DNA of 64,000 nucleotides, taken from positions 33,035-97,034 of the forward strand of contig NZ_BAABDD010000019.1 of the NCBI RefSeq assembly GCF_039539445.1, read 5' to 3'. The notes under the pieces were generated by a model. The model had not been told where the DNA came from and made no database searches. It was given only the letters and a program-made list of their open reading frames with translations. Both the position numbers and the translations under genes were made by a program. The first letter of the stretch is position 1; every line of letters begins with the position of its first letter. Below, piece after piece: positions 49,639-58,731 of the stretch. This DNA comes from Salinactinospora qingdaonensis (GTDB lineage: Bacteria; Actinomycetota; Actinomycetes; Streptosporangiales; Streptosporangiaceae).

Positions 49639-51129
49639 ATGGCTCCAGACAGTACGGTCAGCGGCGTGGGTGGCGGCTTCGCCGTCGAGTTCCGCCATTG
49701 GCTGGAGGTCTCGGGGAACTCGCGTGGAGCCCTTGCCAAGAAGATCGGGTACGACCGTTCCTATGTCTCCAAGATCGCCTCAGGTGCCGAGCCCGGATCG
49801 CTGGCTGTGGTTGCTGCCTGCGACAAGGAGATGAAGGCTGGCGGAGCCTTGGTCCGGTCGTGGAAGATCGAGCATTCTCACCCCAAAACCACCTGGCCCC
49901 ATGTGGTCGAATCGCCCGCGGACGGGGCCAGCTTGATCGTCGAACGTGATCATGCTGAGTTGCGATTCGATGATGGGCTTTATCGGCTCACGCAGCGTCG
50001 GCGATTGACTAACCACTCGGGCCGACCGGTCACCCGTTACCTGATCCGTATTGCTGTCGACCGCTATCCCGGCCGCCCCGAACGGTCTAACGCCTTCTAC
50101 CGTGAAGCCCCACTGACATGGGAAATGCTCGATCTCCAGGCGTGGTGGGGAGAGGACCGCGCTGAGCCACTCGATTGGGAGGTCCAACACGACCGGGACG
50201 CTTTTAAAGAGGTGTGGCTGCGGTTTGAAGGGAAGTCCGGACAGCGGTTCGACCTCTACCCGGGCCAGTCGGCCTGGATCGAATACACCTACACCGTGCC
50301 CGAGACCCACTGGGGTAACTGGTTCCGCCGCGCAGTGCGCCACTCGACCCGGCATCTAGAGATCCGACTCGATCTGCCCGCACACTTCGATCCGGCTGTG
50401 TGGGGCATCGCCCCCTCCATGACTGGCGATGACATGCCTTTAGAAAGCCCGATCGGTATCGAGCAAGCCGGGCCTCGGCGTGTCTACACCTGGTCGACTG
50501 AGGACCCACCGCTACATGCCCGGTATAAACTCGAGTGGTCATGGCGGTCTCGCACCTATGATGAATCGGTGAACGCCTTGCCCAGTCAGGTCATGGCCGG
50601 ACTCGGCATCGTCCAGGAAGGCGATGCCTTGCTGCGCAAGACAAGCCAGGTCTTCGACCTTCCTACCGAGGCTGAGGACGCGCGCCGCGTCGTTGGTGAG
50701 CTCCATCAGGCGCTCGACCGCGTCGCAGCGGTCCACACTTTCGGCAAGGGCAAAGGGATCGCGGCCCCACAGATCGGCATCGACCGAGCAGCAGCCTTGG
50801 TCTGCCCACCGAGCGCTGAGCCGATCGTGTTACTTAATCCCCGCCTCGTCGAGACCGGTATCGACACCGACCTCCAGTACGAGGGCTGCCTGTCCTTCTT
50901 CGACACTCGCTCGAAGATCCCCCGGCCGCTGCGTATCGCTGTCGAGCACATCGATTTCGACGGGACCGTGCACATTACCGAGTTCGACCGCGGTGCCGCG
51001 CGCCTGGTCGCCCACGAAGTCGACCACCTCCACGGCATTCTCTGCTCTGACCATTTACCTAAGGGGGAGCGGCCGATCCCCGTCGAGGTCTATAAAGGCA
51101 CCGGCACCTCCTGGCGATACAGCCGTTGA
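49639..51129 (+). CDS. HTH-beta-domain-peptide deformylase fusion
   Basis: The 496-residue protein starts at the ATG behind GGAAGG. Residues about 10-45 form an XRE-like HTH (FRHWLEVSGNSRGALAKKIG, YDRSYVSKIASG). Residues about 75-310 are a Trp-rich, beta-strand-rich domain (LYPGQSAWIEYTYTVPETHW) that I cannot assign. The C-terminus (about 330-496) is a peptide deformylase with all three metal motifs intact: GKGIAAPQIG (about 370), EGCLSFFD (about 414, Cys ligand) and HEVDH (about 458). It would remove formyl groups from N-terminal fMet or act on another formyl-peptide. It shares a 157-base promoter gap with the divergent SIR2 gene and is probably its regulator. Confidence 0.8.
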   Translation: MAPDSTVSGVGGGFAVEFRHWLEVSGNSRGALAKKIGYDRSYVSKIASGAEPGSLAVVAACDKEMKAGGALVRSWKIEHSHPKTTWPHVVESPADGASLIVERDHAELRFDDGLYRLTQRRRLTNHSGRPVTRYLIRIAVDRYPGRPERSNAFYREAPLTWEMLDLQAWWGEDRAEPLDWEVQHDRDAFKEVWLRFEGKSGQRFDLYPGQSAWIEYTYTVPETHWGNWFRRAVRHSTRHLEIRLDLPAHFDPAVWGIAPSMTGDDMPLESPIGIEQAGPRRVYTWSTEDPPLHARYKLEWSWRSRTYDESVNALPSQVMAGLGIVQEGDALLRKTSQVFDLPTEAEDARRVVGELHQALDRVAAVHTFGKGKGIAAPQIGIDRAAALVCPPSAEPIVLLNPRLVETGIDTDLQYEGCLSFFDTRSKIPRPLRIAVEHIDFDGTVHITEFDRGAARLVAHEVDHLHGILCSDHLPKGERPIPVEVYKGTGTSWRYSR

Positions 51130-51268
51130 CCCGAAAGACGATCCCCCACCACCCCTCCAGGCCCCGGATATAAACATCGGAATCCCGGCACTGTGACACG
51201 CCGCAGCCCGGTGTCAACTGGTTTTATGGGCTCCGCGCCTCTTCAGGTGGGCCTTGGAGAGCTGTTGA

Positions 51269-51910
51269 CTACCGTCGGCGCAGCTTGAGGGTGTTGTCGG
51301 TGCGGGTGGCGGGGTTACCTTCCCGGTCGGTGTAGCTGGTCTCGTGCTCCTCGCTGCGCAGCACCTCCCAGTGCTGCGGTTCGAGGTCGAGGGAGTCGAG
51401 GACTTCCCGAGGCGTGGGCAGGTGCATGTCGGCGTGCGGGTTGTCCTGACCGCCGGGAGGCGCGGCGTGGCCCACGATCAGCAGCACCCCGCCGGGGGCG
51501 ACGGCCGCGGCGGCGCTGCGCAGGATCTGCTCGCGCGGCATGTCGCCGGGGGAGTGCAGGAAGTGGGCGGAGACCAGGTCGAACACACCGGCGGGAAACG
51601 ACGCGGCGAGGTCGTGGCGCTGATAGTCGATCCGCTCGGCCGCGCCGGCCTCGGCTGCGTGCCGGGCCGCGCGCTCCAGGGCGGCGCGGGAGATGTCGAC
51701 GGCGGTGACCTGCCAGCCCTGCCGGGCCAGCCACACCGCGTCGGCTCCCTCGCCGCAGCCCAGATCCAAGGCGCTGCCCGGTCGCATGCCGGCGACCTCT
51801 CGCACGAGGGCGGCGTTGGGTTTACCGCTCCAGACGCGCTCGCTCTCGCTGTAGAAGGCGTCCCAGAACTCCTCTTCGGAGGCGTGTTCGGTGGTGTGCT
51901 CGTGGGGCAT
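51269..51910 (-). CDS. class I SAM-dependent methyltransferase (TehB-like)
   Basis: The 213-residue protein has motif I SALDLGCGEGADAVWLARQG, VTAVDISRAALERAARHAAE, and the FDLVSAHFLHSP block with a GGVLLIVGHAAPP strand. The EFWDAFYSESERVWSGKPNA start is typical of actinobacterial TehB/thiopurine-type small-molecule methyltransferases. The last 22 codons lie in the 67-bp repeat. An extra copy of those codons sits at 46737. Substrate unknown. Confidence 0.88.
   Translation of the reverse strand: MPHEHTTEHASEEEFWDAFYSESERVWSGKPNAALVREVAGMRPGSALDLGCGEGADAVWLARQGWQVTAVDISRAALERAARHAAEAGAAERIDYQRHDLAASFPAGVFDLVSAHFLHSPGDMPREQILRSAAAAVAPGGVLLIVGHAAPPGGQDNPHADMHLPTPREVLDSLDLEPQHWEVLRSEEHETSYTDREGNPATRTDNTLKLRRR
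51280..51346. repeat. 67-bp direct repeat, right copy
   Basis: Identical to 46737-46803. It lies inside the 3' coding end of the methyltransferase gene (minus strand), so the segment between the copies is bounded on the right by this gene. Confidence 0.95.
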
Positions 51911-52164
51911 GGGTGGGTCCTCGCTTCCTGGCTTTCCCGGCCCGCGGGTAACCGTTGCCCGCCGCAGCGGGGCATACCCCGAGCCGGCGGATGTTTTCGC
52001 ATGTGACAGCGGTGCTTCGGTGTCTTACCGCTGTCTCATCCGATACTCCGGCACACCACTCAGGAGAGCAATTTTTCTTGCCGAGACGGCAAACACCGCC
52101 GACCCTCTCGCCATGCCCGTCGCCCTTCCACTGCCGGCGAGCGGTCCCCTGGGCGCAGATCCGG

Positions 52165-53019
52165 TCAGGATTTGAGGCCCACCCCGGCGTGTTCCCAGAT
52201 GGTCTTGGCGGGGTCTTGCGGACGGAGGCGGGGGGTCACGCCCTCGTTACGCCACGTGTGGCAGTCCACGAGCTGCGGCCGGCCGGTGCCGGCCAGGTCG
52301 GGAGGAACGATCTCGAGGCCGGCCAAAGCCGCAGCGCACTCCTCGGGAGCGCGCACCCGCCCCCATGGCACACCGCTGTCGTGGACTCGTGCGGTGAACC
52401 GGGAGGCGGCCTCGCTGTCGTCGGAGCACAGGTGCGAGTAGACCACCGCTGACCCCGAAGGCATGTGGGCGAGGTAGTCGCGCACGAGCCGGAAGGGGTC
52501 ATCGCTGTCGGGGAAGCAGTGCAGCAGCGACACGAGCATCACACACACCGGCTCGCTGAAATCGAGCAACCGCTGGGTGTCGGCGTCGTTGAGCACACGG
52601 TCGACCTCGCGCACATCGGCGGTGATCACGGTGGTGTTGGGGTTGTCGGCCAGAATCGCGCGGCCGTGGGCGAGCACGATCGGGTCGATGTCGACATAGA
52701 CCGCACGCGCTTCGGGAACGGCGCGCTGCGCGATCTCGTGGGTGTTCTCCGCGGTGGGCAGCCCCGCGCCCAGGTCGAGGAACTGTCGCACCCCATGGTG
52801 GGTGACGACGTGATCAACTGCGCGCTTGAGAAAACCTCGGTTCTCGTGGGCCAGTCTTTTCGTGCCGGGGCTGAGCTGTTCGAGCGCTTCGCCGAGTTCA
52901 CGGTCGGGGCCGAAATTGTCCTTGCCGCCCAGCAGGTAGTCGTAGGCGCGCGCGACCGTGGGGGTGCTCATATCCAGTTCGGGGGGAAAGCGTCGAACAG
53001 CGTCATCGCGGTCGACCAT
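52165..53019 (-). CDS. S-adenosylmethionine methyltransferase, PF04672 (DUF574) type
   Basis: From the ATG at 53019 the protein has 284 residues (a TTG at 53034 would add five). It matches the actinobacterial family named S-adenosyl methyltransferase: PTVARAYDYLLGGKDNFGPD, ENRGFLKRAVDHVVTHHGVR, QFLDLGAGLPTAENTHEIAQ, YVDIDPIVLAHGRAILADNP and VCVMLVSLLHCFPDSDDPF. These proteins are abundant in mycelial actinobacteria, often beside regulators. Their substrates are largely unknown. Confidence 0.92.
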   Translation of the reverse strand: MVDRDDAVRRFPPELDMSTPTVARAYDYLLGGKDNFGPDRELGEALEQLSPGTKRLAHENRGFLKRAVDHVVTHHGVRQFLDLGAGLPTAENTHEIAQRAVPEARAVYVDIDPIVLAHGRAILADNPNTTVITADVREVDRVLNDADTQRLLDFSEPVCVMLVSLLHCFPDSDDPFRLVRDYLAHMPSGSAVVYSHLCSDDSEAASRFTARVHDSGVPWGRVRAPEECAAALAGLEIVPPDLAGTGRPQLVDCHTWRNEGVTPRLRPQDPAKTIWEHAGVGLKS

Positions 53020-53239
53020 AGGGGGTCCAATCAACGATCAGGGGAGAAATAGCGTCAAGCCAGACGTTCTATAGCGTAGTAACGCAATCGGCGCTGCGCT
53101 GCTGGAAACGTCGAGTCCATCTCCGCTGCCCTCGACGGGATCGAGGGGATTAAAGCCGAACCGAGCCGGCTCTCTCCGCTCCTGTAGTCATGACACGCGC
53201 CCGCTGACTCTGGCTTTCGCGAAAGAGACGGCGTGGGGG

Positions 53240-53759
53240 TCAAGCGCGTCCGCGCAGTCCCTGCCGCAGTACCCGGTACAGATTGTGGCCGTCACCGACG
53301 GGCAGCAGCATGGAGAGCGGATGGGCCAGCAACAGGATGCCGGACCACACCAGCAGCGGGGGCGATGTCCCGGCCAGGGCGAGAACGGCCCAACAGCAGG
53401 GCGGGGGCGAGGGGGCCGGCCACGATGACGCCGATCTCGTGCCCTGGCGACAGAGCGGGCCGGTGCAGGCTCGCTCCGGCCCGAGTGAGCTGAAGCTCGG
53501 CCGGGCGGGAGCCGGCCAGCGCCCGGAATGCGAGAACGTGGCCGCACTCGTGCACAACGATGCCGGACCAGGCGATCACGACGCTGCCTGCCAGGACCGC
53601 GATAGCCCACCACCCCGCCGCCCATGCCAGGGCGGACAGGAGCGCGGCGGCAAGGAGGACAGGCCATGCCAACAGGTGCATGTGCCACACGGTCGCCCAC
53701 AGCGACCGTCCCAGCCGACTCGGCAAGGCCACCCGGCGGGGAACCATCGGCTCACCCAT
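53240..53759 (-). pseudogene. M50-type membrane metalloprotease, frameshifted
   Basis: From the ATG at 53759 the first frame gives transmembrane helices and the zinc site VVHECGHVLAFRALAG (HExxH). It then gives GHEIGVIVAGPLAPALLLG, and after that goes out of phase. The next frame continues with VLALAGTSPPLLVWSGILLL, AHPLSMLLPVGDGHNLYRVL and ends at 53240. The GDGHN region fits the third-ligand motif of site-2-type proteases. One surplus base in the GGG run at 53388-53390 (minus) explains it. The joined product is about 172 residues. Its start overlaps the permease stop by eight bases, so it is the last gene of the ABC operon. Confidence 0.75.
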
Positions 53760-55176
53760 GGCGGGGACGCTTGGTCATCCGCCGAGCGACACCCACGTAG
53801 GCGGCCAGCAAAACGGCGGTGGTCACCAGGGCCGACAGCCATGCGGAAGGGACGACCTCTCCTGCGGCCCACGTCGCGGCGGCGTAGACGATGGTGGTGG
53901 TCACGGCGGTCAAACCGACACTGAGGGGTTGTTCATGGCTGTAGGGCACCAAAGCACCGGCCAGCATCGCTGCGGCCCAGGCCGGCAGAACGAGCAGCAG
54001 CAGGCTCACGCTGGTGGCGGGAACGAGCAGCCCGGTAGTGAAGGCCACCGCCAGCGCTGCAAGGGCCGCCACTGTCGCGGCGAGCAGGCAGGCCAGGGCT
54101 TTGGGCCACGCCCACGCCGCCGGCCGCGCCAGGAGGACTTCGCCGATCCAGTGGGAGGGCAGGGTGAGACCGACCGACTGCATCCCGGCGAAGAAGAACA
54201 CCAGGAACAGTCCGGAGGCAGCCAGCCGGACCACCTCGGTGCCGGTGGCGCCGTAGAGCACTGTGGCTGCGACTACCCCGACGAAAGCGAACAGGATCGC
54301 TACGGCGTACTGCGGAGCGCGCACCAAGACGAGGAGTTCGTACCAGACCCGGGCGGCTGCCTGCCCGGAGGGCCAGGGCAGCCGCGCCAGCAGCCGGGAG
54401 GGACGATCGACGCGCTCCTCGGGTAGCACGCTCATCGCCCACGCCCCCGCTCCCAAGGCCATGACCGTCCATACGGCGAGCACGGCCGCGGCCGGTAGCG
54501 AGGACAGCGCCTCAGCGGCTGTGCGGTGGGGGAGCACCCACCACACGTTTGAGGTGGGTGCGGGAGCGGCCAGATCGTGCCACACAGCGGCGAACGCCCC
54601 GGCCAAGACGACAGCGCCAGCGATGCCGAGACCATGGTGCAGCGGTAGCCGCGCGCGGCGTAGCGCCCACACCGCGGTGTTGAACAGCGGGATCGCCACC
54701 GCGTGCACGGTCACCACCAACGCCCCCACGGCCGCGAGGCCCGCCAGGAGATGAGTACCTCCGGTCAGGGTCATCTTCAGCGAAGGGGAGGTCATCGCGA
54801 GGGTGGTCAGCACCGACAGCGCCACCATCGGCAGTTGCGCTCCCACTCGTGTGACGAAGCGCGAGACCGGAAGTAGCTGAGCTATGACGGTCAGGGAGGT
54901 CCGGCGGGGCGCCAACACCTGGAACATCACCGCGCTGGCCGCTGCCACGAGGGTGACCGAGGCCAGCGCGACCAGGTGAACTCGCCTCGCCGCTGCGGGG
55001 GAGATTTCATCGAAGGCCGGAATGACCCCGCTGATGAACGCGGAAACGGCACCGAGCAGGCCCAGCAGCGCCAGCCCAATGACGGTGACAGCGCGTTGAC
55101 TGATGCCGAAGGTTCCCGCCAGTTCCCGGCGCCAGGCGAGGTTGACGGTGCCGGCCATGACCCACATCTGCCTCAT
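53752..55176 (-). CDS. ABC transporter permease, large
   Basis: The 474-residue protein has about 12 hydrophobic helices without other domains (LALLGLLGAVSAFISGVIPA near the N-terminus, LLVLPAWAAAMLAGALVPYS near the C-terminus). It is encoded between an ABC ATPase, a small two-helix protein and an M50 protease gene, all overlapping by 4-8 bases. This four-gene unit resembles peptide or bacteriocin export and immunity transporters with a processing protease. The cargo is unknown. Confidence 0.75.
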   Translation of the reverse strand: MRQMWVMAGTVNLAWRRELAGTFGISQRAVTVIGLALLGLLGAVSAFISGVIPAFDEISPAAARRVHLVALASVTLVAAASAVMFQVLAPRRTSLTVIAQLLPVSRFVTRVGAQLPMVALSVLTTLAMTSPSLKMTLTGGTHLLAGLAAVGALVVTVHAVAIPLFNTAVWALRRARLPLHHGLGIAGAVVLAGAFAAVWHDLAAPAPTSNVWWVLPHRTAAEALSSLPAAAVLAVWTVMALGAGAWAMSVLPEERVDRPSRLLARLPWPSGQAAARVWYELLVLVRAPQYAVAILFAFVGVVAATVLYGATGTEVVRLAASGLFLVFFFAGMQSVGLTLPSHWIGEVLLARPAAWAWPKALACLLAATVAALAALAVAFTTGLLVPATSVSLLLLVLPAWAAAMLAGALVPYSHEQPLSVGLTAVTTTIVYAAATWAAGEVVPSAWLSALVTTAVLLAAYVGVARRMTKRPRHG

Positions 55177-55436
55177 CGACGCTGCGCCCGTACCCCGCTC
55201 AGAGCCCCGATCACGGCTCCCACCGCGACCAGCGTCAGTACACCTGCCCCGTTCACTCCCAACTCGAAGGAGAACGAGCCGTCAGCGTCGGGAGCGGTGA
55301 CGCCGGCGTCCCACAGGCCGGGGATGGTGTACACGGTCTCTTGCCACAAGCCGACTCCGAACGTCGCCATACCGGCGAGAACGACCAGCAGGCCGCCCAC
55401 AGCGGCCCCGAGCAGGGTGCGCTTCCAGATGATCAT
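55173..55436 (-). CDS. small two-helix membrane protein
   Basis: The 87-residue protein has two predicted membrane helices (RTLLGAAVGGLLVVLAGMAT and AGVLTLVAVGAVIGALSG) separated by a short acidic outer loop (PGLWDAGVTAPDADGSFSFE). It overlaps both its neighbours (ATPase and permease) by four bases, so it is probably a subunit or accessory of the ABC transporter. I recognise no family. Confidence 0.65.
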   Translation of the reverse strand: MIIWKRTLLGAAVGGLLVVLAGMATFGVGLWQETVYTIPGLWDAGVTAPDADGSFSFELGVNGAGVLTLVAVGAVIGALSGVRAQRR

Positions 55437-56212
55437 GTGGCCATCTCCTGGGAGAACGCGTCGGACAACTCTGCCATGTGAACCTCGCGCTGAGACGCCA
55501 GCCCGGTGACGGAAAGAAAGAGTTCCTCCAAATGAACCGCCTGGTGCTGCTCCAGCAGGGTCGCAGGATTTCCCTGAGCGACGGTGTCGCCTTCATGAAG
55601 GAGGGTCACGTGGTCACAGTCGCGTTCGGCCCGGAGCATGTCGTGGGTCGCGACGAGAACGGCGCCGCCGGCCTGGGTGAATGTGGTGATCAGCTCTCGT
55701 AGTACCGCCGCCGCGTCGGGATCAAGACCTCGGAACGGCTCGTCGAGCACCAGAAGAGAGGGCTTGTGCATCACCGCGGCGATCACCTGGAGCTTGCGCT
55801 TCATGCCGTGGGAGTACTCGGCGATGGTCCTGTTGAGCGCGTTGGAGAGGTTGAAGGCGTCGGCCAGACGCGCAGCGGTCGCGGTGTCGTCACGCTGGCG
55901 CAGGCGATGGTGGAAGGTGAGGTATTCGTTTCCCGTCAATGATCCCGGCAATGGGAGGTCGTCGGGTGCCATGCCGATCAGGGGCCGCGAGGTCTTGTGT
56001 GAGACGGGGACGCCAAGGACAGTGGCCTGACCGTGGTCTGGGGTGTCCAAACCGGTGATGAGGTGAAGGCAGGTGGTTTTGCCCGAGCCGTTGGGGCCGA
56101 GCAGACCATGGACCTTTCCGGCGTGCGCCGTGAACGAGACACCGTTCAAAGCAGTGCATTCTCGGAAGCTCCGGACGAGTTCTGACACGGCGAGCACGGG
56201 CTCTTCCCGCAT
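55433..56212 (-). CDS. ABC transporter ATP-binding protein
   Basis: The 259-residue protein has Walker A GPNGSGKTT (about 38-46), the Q-loop GMAPDDLPLPGS, signature YSHGMKRKLQVIAAV (variant SHGMK rather than SGG), Walker B LLVLDEPFRGLD and ATHDMLRAERDCDHV (H-loop). This is the type that energises export of peptides, lipids or sodium (ABC-2-like). A GGTGGAGG site precedes the ATG and no gene overlaps upstream, so this is the first gene of the operon. Confidence 0.92.
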   Translation of the reverse strand: MREEPVLAVSELVRSFRECTALNGVSFTAHAGKVHGLLGPNGSGKTTCLHLITGLDTPDHGQATVLGVPVSHKTSRPLIGMAPDDLPLPGSLTGNEYLTFHHRLRQRDDTATAARLADAFNLSNALNRTIAEYSHGMKRKLQVIAAVMHKPSLLVLDEPFRGLDPDAAAVLRELITTFTQAGGAVLVATHDMLRAERDCDHVTLLHEGDTVAQGNPATLLEQHQAVHLEELFLSVTGLASQREVHMAELSDAFSQEMAT

Positions 56213-56413
56213 GCCTCCACCTCATCCTTTCGGAGTCGAGAACGAAGTTAACTCACGTCACTGGCTAAAGGTTGCACTCCAGTTGAGCCTTCATGTTGAT
56301 CGTGCCCTCTTCGAGGACTGTGATACCGCCGGTGAAACTGCCGCCCTTGTCGAGGCAGTAGGCGTATGCCCAGGCGCGCAGCCCGCCTGCGCCGACCACC
56401 ACGACAATCGCAA

Positions 56414-56880
56414 CTACACGGCGTCGAAGTCCACGGTGGCCTCGGAGAATTCCGCGCCGCTGAGGTCGGCGCCGTCGAAGACGACGCCGGTGAAGTCGTA
56501 GTTCTTACCGCGCCATCTGGTGTCGTCGCGGAGGTGGTCGCCGATGATGCGCAAGATGGTGTGGCGCACCTCCCGGAACGCGGCGAATTCCAGATCGCGG
56601 GTGCGGTGGTTGTCGCGCTGCTCGACACCGGCATCGCCTGGCAAAGCATCCGGGGCGGACTCGTAGACCATGCGTAGGTAGGCGCACAGCACGTCGATGA
56701 CCGTCTGCACCTGCTCGTCGGAGGGGGCGTCGCCGGCGAGGTGGGCCAGGGCGTGGACGGCGCCCAGGCGCACGGCGGCGTGCTCGCTGCCCTTCGGTGT
56801 AGGCGGCGGTGAAGCGCTCGTTGAACAGTCGGGTGACCTCGCGTTGCCGCCGTTCTCGGTGGTGCGTTGGTGCCGGTAGT
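56414..56880 (-). pseudogene. pentapeptide-repeat protein, frameshifted remnant
   Basis: The clear frame (56773-56414) reads AAVRLGAVHALAHLAGDAPS, VIDVLCAYLRM and then GKNYDFTGVVFDGADLSGAEFSEATVDFDAV-stop, with pentapeptide repeats in the last part. The typical N-terminal lead-in EVTRLFNERFTAAYTEG appears in the next frame, and YRHQRTTENGG beyond it in another (to about 56880). Repeats stop after about six pentapeptides where relatives have more. At least two frameshifts and a probable 3' loss make it a relic. Related proteins are common actinobacterial repeats of unknown function. Confidence 0.7.
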
Positions 56881-57141
56881 GGAGGATGAGTAGGGCTACC
56901 GCCCCAGGCCGGCCACGATCGCGAACGCGCGGGTAGCGATGGCGTCCAACCCTTTGGGGGTGAGTTCCTCAGGCGGCGTCCGCTCGGGAGTGCCCAACAC
57001 CAGCCACGCCACCACGACCATCACCGCTACTCTGACGCGCGATTGCCCAAGCCCCGCGACATCCCCACTCGGCAGCGGGGGCAACAACGGTGCGGGGACC
57101 GGAAGGGGCGGCAGCGGGGCCGCCCCTTCCCGATGGCGGGG
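56881..57141. other. spacer, no gene seen
   Basis: About 260 bases between the pentapeptide relic and the small secreted protein gene. The frames present are Gly/Arg/Pro-rich shadows. Confidence 0.4.
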
Positions 57142-57384
57142 TTAGCTGAAGTAGATGTACAGCGCGTAGTCAAAGGGGTAGTTCGGGTCGTTCAGGGTGT
57201 CGCACCGCCACGAGTGGGCGTCTGAGTTGTATTCGACGACGTCTTGGCCCATGCTCCAGCACGTCTCAGCGTCCATAAGCCGCGCGTACAGCTCCCATCC
57301 GGAGGCGGCCGCGGGCGTGGCGGTTACGGCGATCATGGTGAAGACACCGGCGACAGCGGTGGCGATACGACGAGTAGCGCGCAT
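57142..57384 (-). CDS. small secreted protein of unknown function
   Basis: The 80-residue protein (ATG 57384, GGAG upstream; TTG 57396 possible) has a Sec signal peptide with a clear ATPAAA-S cleavage region. The mature 50 residues contain two Cys (ETCWSMG, WRCDTLN) that could form a disulfide and end with aromatic strands (PFDYALYIYF). Small two-Cys exported proteins of this style are common in actinobacteria. I do not recognise the family. Function unknown. Confidence 0.6.
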   Translation of the reverse strand: MRATRRIATAVAGVFTMIAVTATPAAASGWELYARLMDAETCWSMGQDVVEYNSDAHSWRCDTLNDPNYPFDYALYIYFS

Positions 57385-57787
57385 TGCGAGCTCCAAGGGT
57401 GGGGGATGTTTCCACCGGAAGCCTAGGTGTCAAAGTGCCATATAGTGAACTCTAGTGGCCGAAAGTGCCCATAAGGGACATAAGGCCACAAAATCTCCCG
57501 CCTTGAATGGCAGGATTGGCCCGGGCTTGAGGGGCAGAGCTGCCACGTGTAGCCAAGCTGTGCCCGTGGGTATCCGCTGTCTGTCATCGATGGCCCTGCC
57601 GGGGCGAAAGCACTGGGGACGGCAGGTACTCGCGCGGCGAAGGCGGCATCGCTGTCCAAGAAGATCCTGCATCCCCACAGGTGAGCCAGCATGGGCATCT
57701 GAGAGGCCGACACAATCAGAGATGATGACTCGGGCGGCATCGCCCGCCACTCCCTGTTTCCCCTCTCGTTGGCTGGAGATCTTGCGC
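57385..57787. other. intergenic, no gene seen
   Basis: About 400 bases without a recognisable gene. Frames on both strands lack family motifs. Confidence 0.4.
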
Positions 57788-58516
57788 ATGATGGCGCCTT
57801 CGCATGCCATGACCGGTGTGCTCACCGGTGTGGCGGCCACCTTCGTGGCCGCGCCCCTGCTCGCCCCCGACCTGTGGACCACCGCGACGACAGCCGTCCT
57901 CACCGCCGGCGCCGCGCTCCTGCCCGACCTGGACCATCCCCAGGCGACCGCCACCCGCAGCCAGGGCCCGGTCTCACGCGCGGCCTGCACGGGGGTGCGG
58001 GCCCTGTCGGCGCGCGTGTGGCGCGCCACGGCCACGCCCCGCGACGGGGGAGGCTGGGACGCCGACGGGACGCACCGCCACCTCTCACACACCGTGCCCG
58101 CGGCGCTGCTCGTGGGGCTGGTGGCCGGGCTGGTGTCGCTGTGGTGGCTGGGGGCGCTGCTGGTGGCGTGGCTGCTGGCCTCGCTGGCGCTGCGGGGCCT
58201 GTTCGGGCGGGCTGCCCGCTCGTGGCTGGCGGTCTCCGGCGTCGCGGCTGTGGTCGCCGCGCTCGCGGTGGTGGTGGCCGACCTGCCTGCCTGGTGGCTG
58301 GGGGCGCTGGTCGCGGTGGGGATGGTGACCCACGTGCTCGGCGACGCGCTCACCCCGGCGGGAGTACCGCTGCTGTGGCCGCTGGCGCGCCGCGGCAGCC
58401 GCTGGTGGATGGTCTCGACACCGTTCACGCTCACCACCGGCACCCGCGGTGAAAAAGCCGTCCAGGTGATCTCCGGCGCGGGCACCGTCTCGCTGGTGCT
58501 CCTGCTGGCCGCTTGA
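57788..58516 (+). CDS. YdjM-like (DUF457) membrane metal-dependent hydrolase
   Basis: From the ATG at 57788 the protein has 242 residues; the longer frame upstream lacks family sequence. It matches the LexA-regulated YdjM/DUF457 family: SHAMTGVLTGVAATF (first His), LLPDLDHPQATATR (Asp-x-Asp-His), GTHRHLSHTVPAALL (His) and MVTHVLGDALTPAGVPLLWP. Five or so membrane helices surround these metal ligands. Members are annotated as inner-membrane metal-dependent hydrolases, with no defined substrate. Confidence 0.88.
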   Translation: MMAPSHAMTGVLTGVAATFVAAPLLAPDLWTTATTAVLTAGAALLPDLDHPQATATRSQGPVSRAACTGVRALSARVWRATATPRDGGGWDADGTHRHLSHTVPAALLVGLVAGLVSLWWLGALLVAWLLASLALRGLFGRAARSWLAVSGVAAVVAALAVVVADLPAWWLGALVAVGMVTHVLGDALTPAGVPLLWPLARRGSRWWMVSTPFTLTTGTRGEKAVQVISGAGTVSLVLLLAA

Positions 58517-58731
58517 ACAGCCTGTCCTGGTCAAGCCACGGCTAAGGGCTGTACCCGCCCCGACCGCCGTGGACAGAGGCGGGCGGGGAGGGGAAGCGGT
58601 CAGGGCGATCGGTTTGACGTTTCCCTGGGCACGTGTCCGCCTCCGGACACGAAAAGCACTTGTACTGCCTCAGTTCGTTGCGACAGGCTGATGGCAGTCG
58701 AATATTCGCGACTATAAGAAACGGGGATACG

